A stretch of 64,000 nucleotides of DNA. Source: Leptobacterium flavescens. Its GTDB lineage: Bacteria; Bacteroidota; Bacteroidia; Flavobacteriales; Flavobacteriaceae. Below the pieces are notes generated by a model that did no database searches, had not been told where the DNA came from, and saw only the letters and a list, made by a program, of their open reading frames with translations. The stretch lies in contig NZ_JAABOO010000001.1 of NCBI RefSeq assembly GCF_010671605.1, forward strand, positions 992,001 to 1,056,000, in the 5' to 3' direction. This document shows positions 54,272-62,538 of this stretch, piece after piece. Made by a program: the position numbers and the translations under genes. How positions within the stretch are numbered: the stretch's first letter is position 1; each line of letters starts with the position of its first letter.

Positions 54272-54979
54272 ATGCAGTATAAAAGAATCCTTTTAAAGTT
54301 AAGTGGAGAAGCTCTTATGGGGGATCGTCAATACGGGATCGACCCTAAACGCCTTGCCGAATATGCAGAGGAAATAAAGAAAGTAGTGAGCATGGGTGTA
54401 GAAGTAGCTATTGTGATCGGAGGAGGAAACATTTTCAGAGGAGTTGCGGGAGCGAGTAATGGAATGGACAGGGTTCAGGGAGACCATATGGGAATGCTGG
54501 CCACCGTAATTAACGGCCTGGCGCTTCAAAGTGCTCTCGAAGATGAAGGAGTCCAGACACGTTTACAATCGGCAATCAAAATAAATGAGGTAGCGGAACC
54601 GTTTATCAGACGAAGGGCTATTCGCCACCTGGAGAAAAAGAGAGTGGTTATTTTCGGAGGTGGAACCGGGAATCCTTATTTCACAACCGATTCTGCCGCT
54701 GTTCTAAGAGCCATAGAAATAGATGCCGATGTTATTCTGAAGGGAACACGTGTAGACGGTATATACACTTCAGACCCTGAAAAAGACAAGGATGCCACCA
54801 AATTTGAACATATCTCTTTTGAAGATGTACTGAAAAAAGGTTTAAAGGTGATGGATACCACTGCCTTTACACTGAGTCAGGAAAATGAACTGCCTATTAT
54901 TGTGTTTGACATGAATAAGGAAGGAAACCTTTTAAAAGTGGTTTCCGGAGAAAAAATAGGAACCAAAGTAAATCTTTAA
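54272..54979 (+). CDS. pyrH: Uridylate kinase (UMP kinase)
   Basis: The 235-residue protein phosphorylates UMP to UDP. It has the amino-acid-kinase-family signatures [13 protein letters not shown] at the N-terminus, [10 protein letters not shown] near 50, [16 protein letters not shown] near 70, [14 protein letters not shown] near 132 and [13 protein letters not shown] near 160. Hexameric bacterial PyrH is allosterically controlled by GTP and UTP. It is followed 61 bp later by frr, a widely conserved pairing. Confidence 0.98.
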   Translation: MQYKRILLKLSGEALMGDRQYGIDPKRLAEYAEEIKKVVSMGVEVAIVIGGGNIFRGVAGASNGMDRVQGDHMGMLATVINGLALQSALEDEGVQTRLQSAIKINEVAEPFIRRRAIRHLEKKRVVIFGGGTGNPYFTTDSAAVLRAIEIDADVILKGTRVDGIYTSDPEKDKDATKFEHISFEDVLKKGLKVMDTTAFTLSQENELPIIVFDMNKEGNLLKVVSGEKIGTKVNL

Positions 54980-55040
54980 TCCCGCCTTCTTTCATTAAAA
55001 TGGCGTGATTTTTGAAAAGTTATTTAAAAAAGTTTAGATC

Positions 55041-55595
55041 ATGAATGAAGAAATCGATTTTATTCTGGACAGTGCCAAAGAATCCATGCAAGGCGCCATC
55101 AGTCACCTGGAAAAAGAATTGGTAAATATCAGGGCCGGAAAAGCAAGTCCGGTAATGGTAAGTACCGTTTTCGTAGATTATTACGGTTCTCAGACTCCCC
55201 TGAGTCAGGTAGCCAATATAAATACTCCCGATGCCAGAACTATTTCTATTCAGCCATGGGAAAAATCGATGTTACAGGAAATTGAAAGAGCGATCATGGT
55301 AGCCAACCTCGGTTTTAATCCTATGAACAACGGAGAAATGGTCATTATAAACGTACCGCCATTAACCGAAGAACGAAGAAGAGATCTGGTAAAGCAGGCC
55401 AAAGGCGAAGCCGAAGATGCTAAAGTAAGTATCAGGAATGCGCGTCAGGATGCCAATAAAGAAATTAAAAAACTGGACATTTCGGAAGATCTGACTAAAA
55501 ACACCGAATTGGATATCCAGGAACTGACAGACACTTATATCAAGAAAGTAGATGATATTCTGGCTGTTAAGGAAACAGAAATCATGACCGTTTAG
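55041..55595 (+). CDS. frr: Ribosome recycling factor
   Basis: The 184-residue protein has the RRF signatures LVNIRAGKASPVMVS, VDYYGSQTPLSQVANI, ISIQPWEKSMLQEIERAI and PPLTEERRRDLVKQAKGEAEDAKVSIRNARQDA. With EF-G it splits post-termination ribosomes. It has standard length and lies downstream of pyrH, with a terminator directly after it. Confidence 0.98.
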   Translation: MNEEIDFILDSAKESMQGAISHLEKELVNIRAGKASPVMVSTVFVDYYGSQTPLSQVANINTPDARTISIQPWEKSMLQEIERAIMVANLGFNPMNNGEMVIINVPPLTEERRRDLVKQAKGEAEDAKVSIRNARQDANKEIKKLDISEDLTKNTELDIQELTDTYIKKVDDILAVKETEIMTV

Positions 55596-55615
55596 TTAAA
55601 CTTAGTATAAATTTA

Positions 55616-55647
55616 AAAGCGACTTCCTCCAAGTCGCTTTATTTTTT
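55616..55647 (+). terminator. Rho-independent terminator after frr
   Basis: AAAGCGACTT pairs with AAGTCGCTTT around a CCTCC loop and is followed by ATTTTTTG. Confidence 0.92.
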
Positions 55648-55689
55648 GTAACATTATCCGACCTATTTCGTTTCAAGAATAAAACACTG

Positions 55690-58209
55690 ATGAGAATATA
55701 TCTGTTCCTCCTCCTTTTTACTCCCCTCCTATCATTTTCCCAAAAACCTGTTTCAGGAGTTGTTATCGACAGCAAAACAGAGAAACCGCTACCTTTTGCC
55801 AATGTTATAACAGGTAAATACGAAGGAACAATTACCGATATAGACGGGAAATTCGAGATCCCGAATACAAAAGGTGTAAGCAGCATTACCGTAAGCTATA
55901 TTGGTTATATCAGTAAAACGATCAATATCAATCCCAATCAGAAATTCTACACCATCAAAATGGAAGAGAATGTAGAGCAGCTTAATGAAGTTGTTCTGGT
56001 GGGAGGCGAAAATCCAGCATTGGCTATTATCCGGAATGCCATTAAGAGCAGAAAACTCAATAATCCCGAAAAAGCGCTTAACAGCTTTAAGTTCAACGCC
56101 TATAACAAATTAGTGGTTACCGCCAATCCCGATTCTATTAACGGGGCTTTGGACAGTATCTATGTTAAAAAAGACGGAAAACTGAAGTTTACGCAAATAG
56201 ATTCTTCCAACTATAAACTGAAGAAAGATCTGGAGCGCTCTCATTTTTACATCAGTGAAAAGGTATCGGAATACGCATTTACAAAATCCAAAGGTAAAAG
56301 GGAAACCATTCTTGCTACCCGAATGGCCGGTTTTCAGGAACCGATTTACGAGATCTTATCTCTCCAGATACAGTCTTTTTCCTTTTACAACAATATCTAT
56401 ACGGTTTTCGGGACAGATTATGTAAACCCTATTGCCAGTAATGCACTGCGGACCTATGATTATAAGATCCTGGACACCATCAATAAAAATACACGCCCTG
56501 CCTATATGATCTATTATTTCCCGAAGAAAAAAGGAAAAGTAGCAGGTCTGGAAGGGGTGCTTTATATAGACACGGAATCCTACGCCCTTCAAAAAGCTAT
56601 CGCCCAGCTCAAAGCGGTAATCGAAGTAAAGGCAACACAGACCTTTAACTACAGGCAAAATGAAAAAGTATGGTTTCCGGTAGAAAAAGAGATCAAGATC
56701 TCCAAAGGTGAGACCGACGATAATATTTCCCTCTTTGGGATCACCATTAATGTGGACCAGTCGGAAGAAGAAACCCGGGATTCTACACGGGTACATACCA
56801 ACGGACGGGATGGTTCAGAGCTTCTACACCTTATTTCACGGGAAAAGAATTTCGACATCGAACTGAACCAACCTGTAACCATTAAAGGGCGCGGGCTGGC
56901 AGTAGACCTGGTAGATAATGCAAACCGAAGGGATGAGGATTTCTGGAACAAGTACAGGACAGAGGATATTAGCGAAAGGGGAAGAGAAACTTATCATATC
57001 CTCGACAGTATTGTGGAAGAGGAAAAGATCGAAAAGAAAATAGGGATCGCCAAGAAGGTAATTGACGGATATTTCCCGACCAAGTATGTTGATTTTGATC
57101 TTCGCTATTTGATCAAATACAATAATTTTGAAGGTTTTAAACCCGGGATAGGCGCTATTACGAATGACAGGTTCTCCACTAAATACAGGTTAACCGGTTA
57201 TGGGATCTACGGTTTTGGTGACCGGGATTTTAAATACGGACTGGGAGCAGCTGCGCGACTCAACCGATTCACCAGCACATGGGTAGGAGCTGCCTATTCG
57301 GATGATCTGGTAGAAACAGGAAGTTCTGCCTTTAATACAGACGGAAGGGCCTTTTATGTTTTTGAACCGCGTTTATTTAATCTGACGTTGTTCCATAAAA
57401 CCAAAAAGATCAGTGCCTACCTTGAGCACGATGTCACTTCAAAATTACAAACAAGGCTTCAGTTCAATAAAAGTGATATTGATCCAACCTTTGATTATAC
57501 TTTTCTGAGTAACGGAAATGCATTTACCGATTTTGAGCTCTCCACTGCACAAATCTCATTTCAATGGAGTCCGTTTAATGAATATATCCTGACTCCCAAG
57601 GGGAAGAAGCTATCCAAAAGAGGTTTCCCGCAGTTTACCTTTCAGGCTACACAAAGTTTTGATAATGTACTGGGCGGTGATTTTAATTTCACTAAACTCG
57701 ATTTCCGGTTTATACACGAGATCGCCCCGGTAAACAAGGCTACTACCAGTTTCCTGATCAGAGCCGGGATAGGTTTTGGTGATATTCCTTTAACCCATTT
57801 GTATCACGCTTCTCCGAACAACCCGGATAACGATGCTATATTAAAACGTTTTTCTGTGGCCGATACCAATAGTTTTGAAACCATGTTCTTTAATGAGTTC
57901 TTTTCAGACCGTTATGCCTCTTTTCAGGTAAGACATAGTCTGAGGCGATTTAAAATTTCACAGCGTTTCCGACCGGAGCTGGTATTGGTATCCCGTTTTG
58001 CTATCGGAGATATTTCAGATCAGGACAGGCACCAAACTTTTGAGTTCGAATCCCTGGATCAGGGTTTTTATGAAAGTGGCTTCGAACTCAACAAACTTTT
58101 TAAGGGATTCGGTCTCAGTTTCTTCTACAGATACGGACCATATAGTCTGCCCAGGTTCGACAACAACATTTCTTTTAAATTTACCTTTAATTTTGATTTA
58201 GGTTTTTAG
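55690..58209 (+). CDS. DUF5686 family protein with carboxypeptidase-like regulatory domain
   Basis: The 839-residue protein has a signal peptide ending SFS-Q near residue 19. Residues of about 20-95 form a carboxypeptidase-D regulatory-like domain (VSGVVIDSKTEKPLPFANVI, TITDIDGKFEI), as found at the N-terminus of TonB-dependent and other Bacteroidota outer-membrane proteins. The rest is DUF5686, with ENPALAIIRNAIKSRKLNNP early and a beta-rich C-terminal half ending FKFTFNFDLGF, consistent with an outer-membrane barrel. There is no TonB-plug domain. Function is unknown. It precedes the MMPL exporter by 45 bp and may act with it in envelope transport. Confidence 0.88.
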   Translation: MRIYLFLLLFTPLLSFSQKPVSGVVIDSKTEKPLPFANVITGKYEGTITDIDGKFEIPNTKGVSSITVSYIGYISKTININPNQKFYTIKMEENVEQLNEVVLVGGENPALAIIRNAIKSRKLNNPEKALNSFKFNAYNKLVVTANPDSINGALDSIYVKKDGKLKFTQIDSSNYKLKKDLERSHFYISEKVSEYAFTKSKGKRETILATRMAGFQEPIYEILSLQIQSFSFYNNIYTVFGTDYVNPIASNALRTYDYKILDTINKNTRPAYMIYYFPKKKGKVAGLEGVLYIDTESYALQKAIAQLKAVIEVKATQTFNYRQNEKVWFPVEKEIKISKGETDDNISLFGITINVDQSEEETRDSTRVHTNGRDGSELLHLISREKNFDIELNQPVTIKGRGLAVDLVDNANRRDEDFWNKYRTEDISERGRETYHILDSIVEEEKIEKKIGIAKKVIDGYFPTKYVDFDLRYLIKYNNFEGFKPGIGAITNDRFSTKYRLTGYGIYGFGDRDFKYGLGAAARLNRFTSTWVGAAYSDDLVETGSSAFNTDGRAFYVFEPRLFNLTLFHKTKKISAYLEHDVTSKLQTRLQFNKSDIDPTFDYTFLSNGNAFTDFELSTAQISFQWSPFNEYILTPKGKKLSKRGFPQFTFQATQSFDNVLGGDFNFTKLDFRFIHEIAPVNKATTSFLIRAGIGFGDIPLTHLYHASPNNPDNDAILKRFSVADTNSFETMFFNEFFSDRYASFQVRHSLRRFKISQRFRPELVLVSRFAIGDISDQDRHQTFEFESLDQGFYESGFELNKLFKGFGLSFFYRYGPYSLPRFDNNISFKFTFNFDLGF

Positions 58210-58229
58210 GTAGCCTCAACAGCATTTTC

Positions 58230-58237
58230 TACCTTTG
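58230..58237 (+). promoter_or_regulatory. Candidate MMPL gene promoter
   Basis: TACCTTTG matches the -7 consensus 18 bp before the ATG, so the exporter gene may be expressed independently of the DUF5686 gene. Confidence 0.55.
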
Positions 58238-58254
58238 CGATGAAATTTTAATGC

Positions 58255-60669
58255 ATGGCTACTTGGTTTAATACGGGCTTCTGGGCAAGTGTAGCTCGAA
58301 TCATCTTAAGAAACAGAATTTTTATCCTCCTAATCCTTGCAGGTATTACCGTTTTCCTGGGAATGCAGTGGAAAAATATGCGCTTCACTTATACGGAAGC
58401 CAACCTGCTACCCGACGAACATCCTGTGAACCTGGAATACAATAAATTCCTGGAGATCTTCGGAGAAGAAGGAAACCTGATCGTTCTTGCGGTAAAGGAC
58501 AGCAATCTCTTTCAGCCTGAAAAATTTAAATTGTGGAACAAGCTGAGTAAACAGCTAAATGCATTTCCCGAAGTAGACCTTGTAATTTCTACAGAAAACC
58601 TTCAAACACTTGTAAAGGACACCGAAAAAGAAGAGTTTAAACTGGAGCCTTTTTTAAAAGAGGAACCTACTTCCACCGAGCAGATCGATCTGTTGAAGAG
58701 CAAGCTCTTTAATAAACTTCCTTTTTATGAAGGCCTGCTTTTTAACAAAGAAACACAAACCATACGGATAGCTGTTTATCTGGATAAGGATATTGTAAAC
58801 ACTTCCGTAAGGAAAGATTTTATATTTAACGATTTCAACCCTCTGATCAAGGACTTTGAGGAGGAAAGCGGATTGGATGCCCGGGTTTCGGGTATGCCCT
58901 ATATCAGGACGTTGAACTCACAGAATATCGTAGACGAGATAAGTATTTTTATCGGGGCGGCAATGGCCATCACATCCCTGATATTCTTTTTCTTTTTCAG
59001 GTCTTTCAGAGCTACTCTTATTTCCATGATCGTGGTAACCATCGGGGTAATGTGGGCCTTCGGTATTCTGGGCCTTCTGCATTATGAGATTACCGTTCTA
59101 ACCGCACTTATCCCGCCTTTGATCATCGTGATCGGAATACCCAACTGTATTTTCCTGATCAATAAGTATCAGCAGGAAGTAAAGAAACACGGAAACCAGG
59201 CCAAATCGCTGCAAAGGGTTATTTCCAAGATCGGAAATGCCACCCTTATGACCAATGCCACAACGGCAGCAGGTTTTGCCACTTTTATTGTAACCGAAAG
59301 TAAACTCCTGAAAGAATTCGGGATCGTAGCATCTATTAATATTCTGGTGATCTTTATCCTTTCTCTTCTGATCATCCCTATCGTTTACAGTTTTATGTCC
59401 CTTCCGAAACACAAACACCTAAAGCACCTCAACAAAAGGTGGATCGAAGGTTTTGTAAACTGGATGGAAAAGACGGTAAGGAATTACAGGATCTCGGTTT
59501 ATGTAGTTTCTCTGTGTTTGCTTATTGCGAGTATTATCGGGATCTACCAGATACGGATTTCAGGAAGTCTGATTGAAGATATGCCTAAAAAAGCAGCCTT
59601 CTTTAAAGATATCCGGTTCTTTGAAGAGGAATTCGACGGAATTATGCCCCTGGAAATCATGGTAGACACCAAAAGGAGGAACGGGGTAATGAAACTCTCC
59701 ACTTTAAGGAGGATGCAGGATGTGGAAAATGTGATCAGTGAAACCCCGGAACTTTCAGATCCGATCTCTGTGGTTAATCTGGTAAAATATTCCAAGCAGG
59801 CTTACTATAACGGAAATCCCGATTTTTATCAATTACCGAATACTCAGGAAAACAGCTTTCTTCTGGCTTACGCCAAGAAATCCTCATCCAGCGCAGGCTT
59901 GCTAAAATCTTTTGTCGATTCTACCGGACAGACCGCCAGGATCACCACTTTTATGAAAGATATAGGTACCGATAAAATGGAGCGTATAGAAGAAACGCTC
60001 TGGAATAAGATCAATAAGGTACTTCCACCGGACCGTTATGATGTTTCCATGACCGGAAAGGCCTTTTTATTTACGAAAGGAACCAAATATCTGGTGAGAA
60101 ACCTTGTTATTTCACTGGCACTGGCAGTCTTTCTTATATCTTTATTTATGGCCTATATGTTCAGGTCCTTTAAAATGATCATCATCTCCCTTATTCCGAA
60201 CCTTTTACCGCTTCTGGTAACCGCTGGAATGATGGGATTCATCGGTATTCCAATAAAACCTTCTACTATCCTTGTGTTTAGTATTGCATTCGGGATCTCG
60301 GTAGATGACACCATTCACTTCCTGGCCAAATACCGGCAGGAACTGACCGAAAACAAATGGAAGATCCGAAAATCTGTGTATGCTGCCCTGAGAGAGACCG
60401 GGGTAAGTATGTTCTACACCTCTATTGTTCTCTTTTTCGGTTTCTCGGTATTTATGATCTCTAGCTTCGGAGGAACGGTTGCCCTTGGTGGACTCGTTTC
60501 AGCCACGCTGCTCTTCGCTATGCTGGCCAATCTTATTTTATTGCCATCCTTATTACTATCCCTGGAAAGGAATATTGCCAATAAGGCAGTATTAAAAGAA
60601 CCGAACTTCAACATCCTCGAAGGAGAGGTGGAAGAAGAAAAGAAGGAGAAAGAGAAGGTTAGCGATTAG
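58255..60669 (+). CDS. MMPL/RND family transporter
   Basis: The 804-residue protein has the duplicated RND layout. One span lies near residue 25, a periplasmic loop of about 170 residues follows, then a five-span cluster (about 225-385, including IGAAMAITSLIFFFFFRSFRATLIS). A second single span near 420-435, another large loop and a second cluster (about 620-770, with LRETGVSMFYTSIVLFFGFSVFM) complete it. GISVDDTIHFLAKYR in the second half is an MMPL/SSD-type motif. This class exports lipids or hydrophobic compounds using the proton gradient. No membrane-fusion or TolC-like partner is adjacent. The C-terminus is a short Glu/Lys-rich tail. Confidence 0.9.
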   Translation: MATWFNTGFWASVARIILRNRIFILLILAGITVFLGMQWKNMRFTYTEANLLPDEHPVNLEYNKFLEIFGEEGNLIVLAVKDSNLFQPEKFKLWNKLSKQLNAFPEVDLVISTENLQTLVKDTEKEEFKLEPFLKEEPTSTEQIDLLKSKLFNKLPFYEGLLFNKETQTIRIAVYLDKDIVNTSVRKDFIFNDFNPLIKDFEEESGLDARVSGMPYIRTLNSQNIVDEISIFIGAAMAITSLIFFFFFRSFRATLISMIVVTIGVMWAFGILGLLHYEITVLTALIPPLIIVIGIPNCIFLINKYQQEVKKHGNQAKSLQRVISKIGNATLMTNATTAAGFATFIVTESKLLKEFGIVASINILVIFILSLLIIPIVYSFMSLPKHKHLKHLNKRWIEGFVNWMEKTVRNYRISVYVVSLCLLIASIIGIYQIRISGSLIEDMPKKAAFFKDIRFFEEEFDGIMPLEIMVDTKRRNGVMKLSTLRRMQDVENVISETPELSDPISVVNLVKYSKQAYYNGNPDFYQLPNTQENSFLLAYAKKSSSSAGLLKSFVDSTGQTARITTFMKDIGTDKMERIEETLWNKINKVLPPDRYDVSMTGKAFLFTKGTKYLVRNLVISLALAVFLISLFMAYMFRSFKMIIISLIPNLLPLLVTAGMMGFIGIPIKPSTILVFSIAFGISVDDTIHFLAKYRQELTENKWKIRKSVYAALRETGVSMFYTSIVLFFGFSVFMISSFGGTVALGGLVSATLLFAMLANLILLPSLLLSLERNIANKAVLKEPNFNILEGEVEEEKKEKEKVSD

Positions 60670-60777
60670 CAATTAGTTGTTGGTTGCTGGTTGATAGTTG
60701 TTAGCGGTTAACAGGAATCTTATAATCAATACTGCTACTGTTTCCATAATTTATGTAAAGCTTAATTCTCGGGGTCC
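60670..60777. repeat. GT-rich repeat after MMPL gene
   Basis: TTGTTGGTTGCTGGTTGAT directly follows the stop codon and matches the block after the deacetylase gene at 18027. The rest is plain AT-rich sequence with no gene. Confidence 0.65.
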
Positions 60778-60888
60778 AAAAAAAAGAAAAGCCTGCCGGA
60801 AATAACAATCTCCTGGGCAGGCCTTTAAGGTTCCCCCAAACCTACGACTTTAATTTTTTTAAAAAGTCAAGTAATTTATTGATTAATA
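60778..60888 (-). ncRNA. Candidate small RNA with three hairpins
   Basis: On the minus strand, TAGCTTTG (60902-60895) is a -7 match, with a TTTG at 60921-60918 that is closer than ideal. The predicted RNA of about 110 nt folds into three hairpins: GACTTT/AAAGTC (around 60846-60867), AGGTT-TGGGGG-AACCT (60843-60828) with an exposed G-rich loop, and GCCTGCC/GGCAGGC (60822-60791) followed by TTTTCTTTTTTTT, a textbook terminator. No protein frame fits. It stands alone between two plus-strand genes. It may instead be an antisense terminator remnant. Confidence 0.5.
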
Positions 60889-61021
60889 GCACTTCAAAGC
60901 TATAAAAACAGTAAATCCAAAAGAAGGGGGATTTTCCCCTATTTTTTGTAAGCAGGATTTTGTAATAGCTTTTTTGCATAAGAAGCTTTCATTTTATTAG
61001 CACTATTTTATCTCAAAGGAC

Positions 61022-61029
61022 TATCTTTG
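61022..61029 (+). promoter_or_regulatory. Candidate asnS promoter
   Basis: TATCTTTG matches the -7 consensus 26 bp before the asnS ATG. Confidence 0.6.
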
Positions 61030-61055
61030 CAGCTTATTTATAAATACGTAACAAA

Positions 61056-62489
61056 ATGTCAGAATTCAACGTTAAGGAACTGCTTTCCGATGGGAAGGTT
61101 TTACAGGAAGTGATTGTAAAAGGTTGGGTAAGAACATTCAGAAGCAATCGCTTTATTGCTTTGAATGACGGATCCACTCTTCACAATATTCAGTGTGTGG
61201 TTGATTTTGAGAATTTTGACGAGCAAACTTTAAAAAGGATCACTACCGGTGCCTCCCTGGAAATAAAGGGAACCCTTGTAGAAAGCCAAGGAAAAGGGCA
61301 AAAAGTAGAGATACAGGTGAGTCAGCTGGAGATACTGGGGGATTCCGATCCGGAAGAATACCCGATCCAGCCTAAAAAACACTCCCTGGAGTTTTTGAGA
61401 GAGAAAGCGCATTTAAGACTGCGTACCAATACTTTCGGAGCGGTAATGCGTGTGCGTTCTGTTTTGTCTTATGCCGTTCATAAATATTTTCAGGAAAATG
61501 GCTTTGTGTATGCCAACACTCCTATCATTACCGGTTCTGATGCCGAGGGTGCAGGAGAAATGTTTCGCGTTAGTACATTAGATCCGAAAAACACTCCGCT
61601 AACAGAAGAAGGAGAGGTAGATTACGGTGCAGACTTCTTTGGTAAGGAAACCAATCTAACGGTTTCCGGACAGTTGGAAGCTGAGACTTTTGCTATGTCG
61701 CTGGGAAAAACCTATACTTTCGGACCTACTTTCAGGGCTGAGAATTCAAATACTTCCAGACACCTGGCTGAGTTCTGGATGATCGAACCCGAGGTGGCCT
61801 TCCTGGACCTTAACGGGAATATGGATCTTGCCGAGGATTTTATCAAGTCGGTTTTAAAGCATGTACTGGAGCACTGTCAGGACGATCTGGCCTTCCTGGA
61901 AAAGCGATTGCTGGATGAAGAAAAGACCAAGCCTCAGAACGAACGCAGTGAAATGTCGCTTATCGAGAAACTGCGATTTGTAGTAGACAATCAGTTTAAG
62001 AGAGTAAGTTATACGGAAGCGATTGATATATTAAAACAGTCCAAACCAAACAAGAAAAAGAAGTTCCAGTATGTTATAGAAGACTGGGGTGCTGACCTTC
62101 AGAGTGAGCACGAGCGTTATCTTGTGGAAAAACACTTTAAATGCCCGGTAATCCTCTTTGATTATCCGGCAGATATCAAGGCGTTCTATATGCGATTAAA
62201 TGAGGATGAAAAAACGGTTCGGGCTATGGATATCCTTTTCCCTGGTATCGGAGAGATCGTAGGAGGTTCTCAGCGTGAAGAGCGTTATGATGTACTTCTG
62301 AAAAAGATCCAGGAACTGGATATAGATGAAGAAGAACTGTGGTGGTATCTGGACCTGAGAAAATTCGGAACAGCGGTACACAGTGGTTTCGGACTTGGTT
62401 TTGAGCGCCTGGTGCAGTTTACTACAGGAATGACGAACATACGTGATGTAATTCCATTTCCGAGAACACCTCAGAGTGCGGAGTTTTAA
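61056..62489 (+). CDS. asnS: Asparaginyl-tRNA synthetase
   Basis: The 477-residue class IIb synthetase charges tRNA-Asn. An OB-fold anticodon-binding domain (about 15-110, [19 protein letters not shown]) precedes the catalytic core. Motif 2 is [21 protein letters not shown] near residues 227-247 and motif 3 is [16 protein letters not shown] near 450-465. Presence of [13 protein letters not shown] rather than the AspRS equivalent supports Asn specificity. It is a single gene with its own promoter and terminator. Confidence 0.97.
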   Translation: MSEFNVKELLSDGKVLQEVIVKGWVRTFRSNRFIALNDGSTLHNIQCVVDFENFDEQTLKRITTGASLEIKGTLVESQGKGQKVEIQVSQLEILGDSDPEEYPIQPKKHSLEFLREKAHLRLRTNTFGAVMRVRSVLSYAVHKYFQENGFVYANTPIITGSDAEGAGEMFRVSTLDPKNTPLTEEGEVDYGADFFGKETNLTVSGQLEAETFAMSLGKTYTFGPTFRAENSNTSRHLAEFWMIEPEVAFLDLNGNMDLAEDFIKSVLKHVLEHCQDDLAFLEKRLLDEEKTKPQNERSEMSLIEKLRFVVDNQFKRVSYTEAIDILKQSKPNKKKKFQYVIEDWGADLQSEHERYLVEKHFKCPVILFDYPADIKAFYMRLNEDEKTVRAMDILFPGIGEIVGGSQREERYDVLLKKIQELDIDEEELWWYLDLRKFGTAVHSGFGLGFERLVQFTTGMTNIRDVIPFPRTPQSAEF

Positions 62490-62512
62490 GAAAACATATT
62501 TTATAAAGAAGG

Positions 62513-62538
62513 GCCATCTGAAAAGGATGGTTTTTTTA
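62513..62538 (+). terminator. Rho-independent terminator after asnS
   Basis: A short CCATC/GATGG stem with a 7-base loop is followed by seven T residues. It overlaps the 3' end of the convergent regulator gene. Confidence 0.7.
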
